Source: Hymenobacter sediminicola
GTDB lineage: Bacteria > Bacteroidota > Bacteroidia > Cytophagales > Hymenobacteraceae
Assembly: GCF_014250515.1 (NCBI RefSeq)
Contig: NZ_CP060202.1
Coordinates: forward strand, 679,001 to 743,000
Direction: 5' to 3'
DNA length: 64,000 bases
The notes beneath the pieces are model-generated. The model did no database searches. It was not told the origin of the DNA and worked only from the letters and a program-made list of their open reading frames with translations. Below, piece after piece: positions 7,634-14,711 of the stretch; position 1 is the first letter of the stretch, and each line of letters begins with the position of its first letter. The position numbers and the translations under genes are program-made.

Positions 7634-9457
7634 CTAGCGCAGCCAGAGACTGTAAATAGCTGCTGTCCAGAGCGAGTCAGGTGCTCTGCATATGTTCGCG
7701 CTCAACCGCGTTATTTTCCCACGCTGGCTATCGGTTACGCCGGCTGGGTGTTTAAGGTTGGTAGCTACGTAAAATTGTAAACGCTTTCTAAATCTGGAAA
7801 GCAGGTGATTACTTGAAGATACGCATAGGTCTACTGTAATTTTATTTAAAGGGATGGCATGCGCTATCAATGCTGAATTTGTAGAGACACTGCCCCTGTT
7901 TAAGTTTGAGCAGTTCTTATAAAAAACGGCGTAATCTCTAGAATCGTGAATTGGGTGAACTATACTGAAAAGATTGTTCCACTCTAAGTCACTGGGGTGA
8001 GTCAAATTTTGTTTTTGGCATAACAGAATAAGGTTCGGATTTTTTTCAGGGAAAGGTTGAGCCAAAAATATTGGGCCGTTGCCGAGTGATACTTCGGCTA
8101 CGGTAAAAATACCAGTCAATTTTCGATGGAATGCAAGCGGTAAAACCGTGTGTCCATCGACTGGAAGTATGGAGGCATTGATTCCAAAAATGCCGTCTGG
8201 GTTATTTAAAGAGAGCAATTTTACAGCATGCCCGTTCGCTGTGAATCTTTTTAAAAGCTTGCGAAAAGCTGGTGTGCATTTAACAGCACTTTCGTACAGA
8301 TTTTTATCTACGTGTTGGACCTGTTCTGCTAATGCCCTATCGAGCCATAAGAATTTAGACTTTGCTACTGGTAAAGTAGCCCATGGCAGCGCGCAGGTGA
8401 CACTTGGAAGAATGGAGCTTACAGAAAATAAATGCTTTTTAGACCTTTTATTGCGCGAAGTCGAAAGCTTACGTCCAAAATCGGTGTTTCCATGCAGACA
8501 GCATTGTAACGGCATTAATCTACAATGATTAATATTATCTTCAAGTAAGTCCGAACATATAACGGGATTGGAAATGCTTAAGGAATTAGCTTTATTATAG
8601 CCAATAGGATGAAACAACAGATGTTTGAAATTATAAGGCGAATTGACAATTTTTAATGAATCAACCCAAAAATATTGTTCATTGTTATAATTGAAATTAT
8701 ATCCATTTGCATGTAAAAGTATGCTCTTACTAAACTTTCCTGCCAGTTTTTTTGGCGTTAAAGCATTGCCAGTACTGAGCCAATGGTTTTGACTTAAATC
8801 AAAAATTTGTTTTAATGATGGGTCAAATAACAGCCCTCCCAATACCCGGGCTTCTGACTCTTTAAGATTTTCACTAGCCACGTAAAACCGGGCAAGTAGT
8901 GATTTATCATCGCCTGGAAAGACAAGGGGGCGACATAACAACTCAAGTGGCAGATATGATAGAAAAAATTGCGTTAAACGCTTGCTCGCCTGGTAGAATA
9001 GTACGCGCAGTAATTCAAAATATGGGATTATAATCTTCTTGTTATTGAACTCAATACAAATAATCCATGTGTCGCCCTTCTTAATCCAGAATGATGATGG
9101 CGATAGTGCTCCCGGGTTAATTACGTTTTTGAGCAACACGGCAAAGAGGGCTTTGCTGCCCGTCCAGAAAACTTCGAAATCGGAGTTGTTATGATAAATA
9201 GGCTTACTGGTACCTACTGTGTCTGTCCAGAGTGAACCACAAACCAATTCGCCGGCCTTGTTACCGTTTACTAAATGGGCAGATATGGGAAGGTCTGCGG
9301 GCAGATTTTTCGTGTGCAACCAAGGCTGAAAATAGCAGGGAATGGCGTAAATATCGGACTTGGTGTCCTTAAAAGGACTCCCTACATAGATTAGTTTGTG
9401 AACAGTAGCAGAATAGTGACTTTCCTCGTACTGCCCGTCGCCGATGATGTTTGCCAA
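7634..9457 (-). CDS. Large accessory protein, candidate TnsE-like target selector
   Basis: A 607-residue protein next to the transposon terminus. I do not recognise a standard domain with certainty. Several features recall TnsE, the Tn7 protein that directs insertion to replicating or conjugal DNA: a beta-rich N-terminus, then IIIPYFELLRVLF (142-154), which resembles the IPxxELxRxLF segment I recall in TnsE; a segment ending in LLFDP before a variable linker; and a C-terminal region closing with KHPAG (near 570), like the HPKG near the TnsE C-terminus. The only in-frame start is TTG at 9457. No ATG occurs upstream before the TAA, and the first internal Met is more than 300 residues in. Its base composition is clearly AT-richer than the host genes. 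It is transcribed inward from the element end. The function is inferred from similarity and position, and it could be unrelated cargo. Confidence 0.45.
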   Translation of the reverse strand: MANIIGDGQYEESHYSATVHKLIYVGSPFKDTKSDIYAIPCYFQPWLHTKNLPADLPISAHLVNGNKAGELVCGSLWTDTVGTSKPIYHNNSDFEVFWTGSKALFAVLLKNVINPGALSPSSFWIKKGDTWIICIEFNNKKIIIPYFELLRVLFYQASKRLTQFFLSYLPLELLCRPLVFPGDDKSLLARFYVASENLKESEARVLGGLLFDPSLKQIFDLSQNHWLSTGNALTPKKLAGKFSKSILLHANGYNFNYNNEQYFWVDSLKIVNSPYNFKHLLFHPIGYNKANSLSISNPVICSDLLEDNINHCRLMPLQCCLHGNTDFGRKLSTSRNKRSKKHLFSVSSILPSVTCALPWATLPVAKSKFLWLDRALAEQVQHVDKNLYESAVKCTPAFRKLLKRFTANGHAVKLLSLNNPDGIFGINASILPVDGHTVLPLAFHRKLTGIFTVAEVSLGNGPIFLAQPFPEKNPNLILLCQKQNLTHPSDLEWNNLFSIVHPIHDSRDYAVFYKNCSNLNRGSVSTNSALIAHAIPLNKITVDLCVSSSNHLLSRFRKRLQFYVATNLKHPAGVTDSQRGKITRLSANICRAPDSLWTAAIYSLWLR

Positions 9458-9609
9458 AGTTGTAGTAGGCTGTTTTCTCGCCCTAACAAGGGGTTTGGTA
9501 TAATAACTAGGTTACCATTGCCCACTCAAATCATTGTTGAGTGTGACAGTGTCAGTCATGGATTAAGAAGACGGCTAACGCATACATAAGTCATTGATAC
9601 CGTTTTGGA
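9458..9609. other. Leader of the TnsE-like gene, inside the transposon end
   Basis: The 150 bases between the TnsE-like start and the first terminal repeat. No TAnnTTTG promoter was found. An imperfect, oppositely oriented match to the terminal repeat (AAGTCATTGATACC, 9588-9601) may be a third, diverged site. Confidence 0.3.
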
Positions 9610-9649
9610 ATTATCATCGACTTTTATGTATTATCATCGACTTCTGTAT
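9610..9649 (-). repeat. Transposon-end repeats, probable TnsB-binding sites
   Basis: ATTATCATCGACTT occurs at 9610-9623 and again at 9630-9643, exactly 20 bases apart (AAGTCGATGATAAT when read inward on the minus strand). Tandem sites of about 20-22 bp near the terminus are typical TnsB sites in Tn7-like ends. Confidence 0.8.
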
Positions 9650-10748
9650 TTGACACGCATTCTTTCTCCGGATGATTGTAGTAGCCACAGGGACAAGGGT
9701 TCATGCTGGCTATGAGCATGAAGTTTGCCGGGAAATCGATGCTGACTTTGGCCCGCGAAATCGTGACGCGGCGCTCCTCAAGCGGCTGGCGCATCACTTC
9801 CAGCACGGTGCGCTTAAACTCCGGCAACTCATCCAGAAACAGCACGCCGTTATGGGCCAGTGAGATTTCGCCCGGCTGGGGGTTGCCGCCGCCACCCACC
9901 AGCGCCACATCCGAAATAGTATGATGCGGGGCCCGGAACGGCCGCGTGCCCAGCAAAGAGGCATTGGTGCCCAGCTTGCCCGCCACTGAATGGATTTTGG
10001 TGGTTTCCAGCGCTTCCTGAATCGTGAGGGGCGGCAGAATAGTAGGCAGGCGCTTGGCAAGCATAGTCTTGCCCGCGCCGGGTGGGCCTATCATGATAAC
10101 ATTATGGCCACCGGCCGCCGCAATTTCCAAGGCCCGCTTAATATTTTCCTGGCCCTGCACATCGGCAAAGTCGGCGGCGTACTGGTTGGCGTCGTGCTGA
10201 AAAACGTCGCGCGTGTCGATTACCAGCGGTTCGATGGCAAGGCGGCCTTCAAAAAAGTCGATAGCCTCCTGCATCGTCTCGACGGGAATAATGTCGAGGT
10301 TGTTGACGATGGCTGCTTCCCGTGCGTTTTCACGGGGCAGAATAAACCCTTTGAAGCCTTCCTTGCGTGCCTGGATGGCAATAGGCAACACACCCCGGAT
10401 GGGGCGGAGGCCGCCATCCAGCGCCAGTTCGCCCATGATGATGTACTCCTCCAGCTTCTCGGTATTCAGTTGCTGTGAGCCGTGCAGAATGCCCAGCGCA
10501 ATGGGCAGGTCATAAGCGGAACCTTCCTTTCGGATATCGGCGGGAGCCATATTCACGACCACCTTGGTACGCGGCATTCGATAGCCGCGGAATTTGAGGG
10601 CTGCCTCTATGCGCTGCTGGCTTTCTTTGATGGCGTTGTCAGGCAGGCCCACCACATAGAAGTTAGTGCCTTGCGATACAACTACTTCAATAGTAATAGT
10701 GTAAGCATTGACGCCCTGTACGGCAGAGCCGAAGGTCTTGGTAAGCAT
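9624..10748 (-). pseudogene. yifB: yifB/comM Mg-chelatase-like ATPase, truncated by transposon insertion
   Basis: YifB/ComM is an AAA+ protein of about 510 residues; ComM homologues act as helicases in branch migration during natural transformation. Here 365 native residues remain. The N-terminal ChlI-like domain starts [18 protein letters not shown]. Walker A is GPPGAGKT (221-228), Walker B is [11 protein letters not shown] (301-311), and the Cys-rich segment [15 protein letters not shown] ends at 364. After Val365 the frame enters the transposon, gains SNTEVDDNT and stops. The C-terminal Mg-chelatase domain is missing and should lie beyond the other transposon end. The start is the ATG at 10748; a longer frame would run into the gmhA terminator. 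Activity is probably lost, although the ATPase core is complete to Walker B. Confidence 0.93.
9650..9660 (-). other. Transposon terminus and predicted 5-bp target duplication
   Basis: Read inward on the minus strand the element starts TGTCAAATAC at 9655, the TGT-type terminus of Tn7 and Tn5053 relatives. The next host bases are CGCAT (9656-9660, plus strand), which should be the target duplication if insertion was normal. The matching copy would be at the other end, outside the window. Confidence 0.7.
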
Positions 10749-10802
10749 ATAGTAACCAGGAAAAATATAATGTCGGTAGCGAAGATATAGGAAATGCACC
10801 AT

Positions 10803-10836
10803 GAAAAATGCCCGGCCATGTGGCCGGGCTTTTTTC
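10803..10836 (-). terminator. Rho-independent terminator after gmhA
   Basis: GCCCGGCCA (10810-10818) pairs with TGGCCGGGC (10821-10829), flanked by A5 on one side and T6 on the other, so it can work in both directions. On the minus strand it ends the gmhA transcript, just before yifB. Confidence 0.85.
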
Positions 10837-10854
10837 ATGGTGTACATACTTTTT

Positions 10855-11448
10855 CTATTCGGCTACCAACTGCTCGATGAGCATAATCATGATGTGGATG
10901 GCCTTGATGTGTATCTCCTGAACCCGGTCGGCGTAACCGTGGTGTGGGGCTCGGATTTCTACGTCGCAGAGAGCGGCAAGCTGGCCCCCGTCTTTGCCGG
11001 TGAGCCCAACTACCTGCATACCGGCGGCTTTAGCGGCTTCGGCGGCACGCAGCACATTTGGTGAGTTGCCGCTGGTACTGATGGCGAGCAGTACGTCGCC
11101 GGGGCGCCCCAGGGCCTCTACGTAGCGGCTAAAGATGTAGTCGTAGCCGAAATCATTGGCGACGCAGCTCATGTGCGACGCCTCTGTGAGGGCAATGGCC
11201 CCTAGAGCTGGCCGGTTCTGGCGGTAGCGGCCGGTTAGTTCTTCGGCAAAATGCTGAGCGTCGCAGAGGCTGCCGCCATTGCCGCAGGTTAGGATCTTGC
11301 CTTTGCTGCGCAGGCTGCCAGCCATAAGACGGGCGGCCTGCTCAATGGCCATGAGGTTGACGGGGTCGGCTAGGAAACGGTCCAGCACAGTTCGGGCTTC
11401 GGTCAGCTCCGCCCGAATGAGGTCGGTGAGGGGGGAAGTGGTAGTCAC
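10855..11448 (-). CDS. gmhA: Phosphoheptose (sedoheptulose 7-phosphate) isomerase
   Basis: A 197-residue SIS-domain enzyme that converts D-sedoheptulose 7-phosphate to D-glycero-D-manno-heptose 7-phosphate, the first step of heptose supply for LPS or surface glycans in the cytoplasm. Motifs: [20 protein letters not shown] (about 57-76), [10 protein letters not shown] (sugar-phosphate loop) and the C-terminal [16 protein letters not shown] helix carrying the active-site His. The length is normal for GmhA. A TATCTTTG box (minus strand, 11453-11460) sits immediately before the ATG, suggesting a nearly leaderless transcript. The MsbA-like exporter nearby fits an envelope role. Confidence 0.92.
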   Translation of the reverse strand: MTTTSPLTDLIRAELTEARTVLDRFLADPVNLMAIEQAARLMAGSLRSKGKILTCGNGGSLCDAQHFAEELTGRYRQNRPALGAIALTEASHMSCVANDFGYDYIFSRYVEALGRPGDVLLAISTSGNSPNVLRAAEAAKAAGMQVVGLTGKDGGQLAALCDVEIRAPHHGYADRVQEIHIKAIHIMIMLIEQLVAE

Positions 11449-11466
11449 GCGGCAAAGATACGCTGC

Positions 11467-11868
11467 CTATACCAGCGGCGCATCGTCGCGGCGCGGGGCC
11501 GGCGGCGGCACGGGAGTAGGGGCCACATAGCCTTCAGGATGCACCGTAGTGCCGGTGCGGGTTGCGCCGGCTGCAGAACCACGCTGCTCTAGTTGCTGGT
11601 CATATAGACGAGCCTTCAGCTCGTTGATTTTCCCTTCGCGGGCGGCCACGTCGCGGCGCAGCAGCGTGCTGTCGAGGTTTTCAGTGATGAGCTGTAGTGC
11701 CAGTAAAACCGCTCCTATGATGAACAGGGCGTAATAAAAACCGGTGGCGTTGGTGCCGGCCGTTACAGCCATCAGGCCGTCGCGGGAGCCGGGGCTCAAA
11801 ATGAGCAACAGCGCCAGCAGCACATAGACCATCACCAGAATGGTAACCAAACGTTTCAGAACAAGCAT
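11467..11868 (-). CDS. Two-TM membrane protein of unknown function with coiled-coil tail
   Basis: A 133-residue protein. Two hydrophobic segments (about 4-24 and 43-61) are separated by a short loop. A charged helical stretch with coiled-coil character follows (TLLRRDVAAREGKINELKA, about 68-86), then a Pro/Ala/Thr-rich tail ending APRRDDAPLV. No family recognised. Probably an inner-membrane protein with a cytoplasmic tail. Confidence 0.7.
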   Translation of the reverse strand: MLVLKRLVTILVMVYVLLALLLILSPGSRDGLMAVTAGTNATGFYYALFIIGAVLLALQLITENLDSTLLRRDVAAREGKINELKARLYDQQLEQRGSAAGATRTGTTVHPEGYVAPTPVPPPAPRRDDAPLV

Positions 11869-11989
11869 GAGTCGGCGGAGCTAGGTGAAGAGAACAATGG
11901 GCCCCTGTACGCGAAAAGGCAGTAGGCGGGTTAAATATAGGGGTTCGCGCATTCTATCCGTTTATACAGGCCAGCTCGTTGCGCACCCG

Positions 11990-12343
11990 CTAGCGGCGCT
12001 GAGGCGGCGAAAGCGCACGTACTGAATCAAGGCTCTGCTGCAGGCGCTGTAGCTTCTGGCGCTCAATCGGGAACAGCCCGTCTGTTGACTGCTGACTGAG
12101 TGAGTCTAGGAGCCGCGCCGCGGCGGCCGTATCAGCTGATGCCAAGAGAGAATCGGCGGCCATTAGAGCGGTGTCGTAAGCCATGCTGGCCTCTATTTTG
12201 TGTTTTAGAGCCGCCGCCGATTTTAAGGCCGGCTGTTGCTGAAACTTCTGGTATTTGTGCCAAGCCCAATTGCCGGCCTGGAACAGTAGCAGCAGCACAA
12301 TAAGCGTTGCCACCCAGCGGTGAGAGGAGTCAGAGGTAGACAT
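11990..12343 (-). CDS. Single-TM hypothetical protein
   Basis: A 117-residue protein with one N-terminal membrane anchor (about 10-27, WVATLIVLLLLFQAGNWAW) and an Ala/Gln/Leu-rich helical remainder with two AADSLLASADTAAAARLLDS-like segments that suggest a short helical hairpin. No known domain. It lies downstream of the ABC exporter on the same strand and may be cotranscribed with it. Confidence 0.65.
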   Translation of the reverse strand: MSTSDSSHRWVATLIVLLLLFQAGNWAWHKYQKFQQQPALKSAAALKHKIEASMAYDTALMAADSLLASADTAAAARLLDSLSQQSTDGLFPIERQKLQRLQQSLDSVRALSPPQRR

Positions 12344-12386
12344 GGCAGCTTACATTAAAGAATATGGTGGCTGTGGCTTCGTTTGA

Positions 12387-14228
12387 CTACACCAGCGCCG
12401 CGTTGCTGGCCTGCATCTGGCTCAGGCGCTGATACAGGCCGCCGGGCTGGCGCAAGAGTTCTTCGTGTGTCCCGCGTTCCGCAATGCGGCCTTCGTTCAG
12501 TACAATGATTTCGTCGGCGTGCTGCACGGTACTCAGGCGGTGCGCAATAACCAGTGAGGTGCGGTGCTGCATCAGGCGGGTCAGGGCCTCCTGCACCAGC
12601 TTCTCGCTTTCCGTGTCGAGGGCCGAGGTAGCTTCGTCGAGAATGAGAATGGGCGGGTTGCGCAAAATGGCCCGCGCAATGCTCAGGCGCTGCCGCTGCC
12701 CACCCGAAAGCCGGCCGCCTCTGTCTCCAATCAGTGTCTGGTAGCCCTCAGGTGTAGCCACAATAAAGTCGTGGGCATTCGCAATGCGGGCAGCTTCTAT
12801 CACCTCGGCCTCGGTGGCCTGGGTATTGAAGCGGATGTTGTTGAAGATGGTGTCGTTGAAGAGGATACTTTCCTGCGTCACGATGCCCATCTGTTCCCGC
12901 ACCGAATGGATGGTACAGTCGCGCACGTCGTGGCCGTCGATGAGAATCTGACCGCCGGTAGGGTCGTAGAAGCGGGGCAGCAGGTCGGCGAGGGTGCTTT
13001 TGCCCGAGCCGCTCGGGCCTACCAGTGCCACAGTTTTGCCTTTCTCGATAACCAGATTGATATCCTGCAGCACGGGCACTTCGCCGTAAGCAAACTGTAA
13101 GTTGCGCAACTCAATCTGCTGCTTGAATTCCGGCAGCAGCTTCGCATCGGGATTGTCGCGGATAACGGGTTCGGTATCGATAATGCTCAGCACCCGCTCG
13201 CCAGCTACTAGGCCCCGCTGAATGTTGCCAAACGACGACGACAGCGACTTAGCCGGCGTAAGCACCTGCGAAAACATAATGATGTAGGTGATAAACGCCG
13301 CCGCCTGCAGGTCGGAGGTGCCGCCCAGAATGAGCGTGCCGCCGAAATACAGCAGCCCGGCCACTACTAGCACGCCGGCAAACTCGGAGAAGGGAGAAGC
13401 AAGGTCGCGGGTGTTGTCGATGCGGCGCGAGGTGCGGGCATACAGGTCGTTCTGGTCTTCAAACTTGCCCGTAATGTACTCCTGCGCGTTGAAGGCCTTG
13501 ATGACGCGGATGCCACCGAGCGTTTCGTCAATCACCGACAGCATAGAGCCCAGCGTGCCCTGGCTGGTTTTGGCCTGGGTGCGCAGCCGCTTGGCCAGCG
13601 CCGCAATGATGCCGCCTGAAACCGGCAGCAGCACCAACGAAAATAGCGTGAGCTTCGTGGACATGTAAAACAGCACCACGAAGTACGCCAAGATGTAGAG
13701 CGGGTCCCGGATAACGCCCTGCAGCGTATTGACCACCGATATTTCCACTTCCTGCACGTCGTTGGTGAAGCGCGACATCATGTCGCCTTTGCGGCCCGTG
13801 GAGAAGTAGCCCAGCTGCAGCTTCAGCACGCGGTGGTATAGGTGGCGGCGCAGGTTGCGGATAACGCGCGACCGGACGCGGGCCGCAATGCGCAAACTCA
13901 GGTAGCGGAATACGTTGCTGAAAAACACCGACGACACCAGCACCAGGCATACAAACAGCAGCGCACCGAGCTTGCCATGCTCCGCAATAACCTGCGCAAA
14001 GAAGTAGTTGAACGTGCCTGTAATATAGTCGAGCGTCAGGGCGAAGGCGGGCAGCTGTTCTGGCGCCTGCAGCTTGTTAGTCGTCTCGAACAGCACGTTC
14101 AGCATCGGAATAACCAGGGCGAGGTTGCCAATGCCAAAAAAGATGCCCAGCACTGTGTACAGCAGGTACAGCGGCAGAAAATCGGCGTAGGGCCGGGCGT
14201 ATTGCAGAATGCGGAGGTAGGTCTTCAT
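12387..14228 (-). CDS. ABC exporter, MsbA/lipid-type half-transporter
   Basis: A 613-residue fused permease-ATPase. Six TM helices fall in residues 1-330. The nucleotide-binding domain carries Walker A GPSGSGKST (404-412), the signature LSGGQRQRLSIARA (from 507), Walker B ILILDEATSALD (from 527) and the H-loop His563. It resembles MsbA-like exporters that flip lipids or lipopolysaccharide precursors across the inner membrane; drug export is also possible. Start: a TACCTTTG box (minus strand, 14238-14245) lies between an upstream in-frame ATG at 14255 and the ATG at 14228, so the inner ATG (MKTYLRILQYARPY) was chosen. Confidence 0.88.
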   Translation of the reverse strand: MKTYLRILQYARPYADFLPLYLLYTVLGIFFGIGNLALVIPMLNVLFETTNKLQAPEQLPAFALTLDYITGTFNYFFAQVIAEHGKLGALLFVCLVLVSSVFFSNVFRYLSLRIAARVRSRVIRNLRRHLYHRVLKLQLGYFSTGRKGDMMSRFTNDVQEVEISVVNTLQGVIRDPLYILAYFVVLFYMSTKLTLFSLVLLPVSGGIIAALAKRLRTQAKTSQGTLGSMLSVIDETLGGIRVIKAFNAQEYITGKFEDQNDLYARTSRRIDNTRDLASPFSEFAGVLVVAGLLYFGGTLILGGTSDLQAAAFITYIIMFSQVLTPAKSLSSSFGNIQRGLVAGERVLSIIDTEPVIRDNPDAKLLPEFKQQIELRNLQFAYGEVPVLQDINLVIEKGKTVALVGPSGSGKSTLADLLPRFYDPTGGQILIDGHDVRDCTIHSVREQMGIVTQESILFNDTIFNNIRFNTQATEAEVIEAARIANAHDFIVATPEGYQTLIGDRGGRLSGGQRQRLSIARAILRNPPILILDEATSALDTESEKLVQEALTRLMQHRTSLVIAHRLSTVQHADEIIVLNEGRIAERGTHEELLRQPGGLYQRLSQMQASNAALV

Positions 14229-14296
14229 CGGAAGCCGCAAAGGTAGCGCATTCATGGGGCTGCGCCGGTGGTCTGCCGCACAACCTTCTCAGGGGC

Positions 14297-14656
14297 TTAC
14301 TCCGCGCCAAAAACAGCTACTACTTCAATCTGCCCCAGAATCTGGCGGTTGAAATCAGCAAGCTCTTCGGCGGGCACCCATAGCTCGTTGTACTCCCGCA
14401 ACCCCACGTTCTGCACCGGGAACGTGGCGGCATACTCGGCATCCAACGCAAAACGCAGCACATAGCCTACGCCATAGTCGGAGCCGTGCCAGTCGCAGGC
14501 AATGCGGGCTGCCTGCGCCTCATCCATCACCAAGTAGAAAATGGGTTGCGCTGGCACGCATGACGGAAACTCCAGCCACCCCGAAGCCGCTATCAAATCC
14601 AGCTCCTGCTGATTGACGGGGCAGTACAGCAGCAGCGCTTCCGGCTCGTGGCGCAT
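14297..14656 (-). CDS. Small conserved protein, 'ADP-ribosylation/crystallin J1' type
   Basis: A 119-residue cytoplasmic protein. It has the layout of short Cytophagales proteins often named 'ADP-ribosylation/crystallin J1' in databases: LLYCPVNQQELDLIAASG at the start, FYLVMDEAQAARIACDWH in the middle, and the highly typical ELWVPAEELADFNRQILGQI near the C-terminus. That database name is not evidence of function, and I see no catalytic motif. The ATG at 14656 overlaps the 3' end of the upstream barrel gene; longer starts would extend further into it. Confidence 0.7.
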   Translation of the reverse strand: MRHEPEALLLYCPVNQQELDLIAASGWLEFPSCVPAQPIFYLVMDEAQAARIACDWHGSDYGVGYVLRFALDAEYAATFPVQNVGLREYNELWVPAEELADFNRQILGQIEVVAVFGAE

Positions 14657-14711
14657 AGAAGGTATAGTAGGTGCCTGGGGTACCCGGTATGAAGTAGCAG
14701 TACCCCAACCG

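Larger units (their letters stand above)
1..9655. mobile_element. Tn7-like transposon inserted in yifB/comM (one end and transposition module; other end outside window)
   Basis: The span contains adjacent tnsA, tnsB, tnsC and tniQ genes and ends at 9655, where the minus strand begins TGTCAAATACAG immediately after a broken yifB reading frame. Two copies of a 14-bp repeat lie just inside this end, as expected for TnsB-binding sites. Everything between the end and the tns genes is accessory: small regulators, a TnsE-like gene, degenerate frames. No fragment of the missing yifB C-terminus is present between 1 and 1754, so the opposite end should lie before position 1. yifB/comM is a known attachment gene for Tn7-like elements such as the Tn6022/AbaR family. 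The stretches around 640-1750 and 7600-9650 look clearly AT-richer than the host genes that follow. Confidence 0.85.

Noticed and set aside
8079..8528. A 149-residue plus-strand frame
   Set aside because: It is antisense to the 607-residue TnsE-like gene, whose sequence is more protein-like.
1..9655. CRISPR array or guide RNA, as in CRISPR-associated Tn7-like elements
   Set aside because: No spaced repeat array and no cas gene is visible; the two 18-bp repeats are 5 kb apart with no spacer structure.
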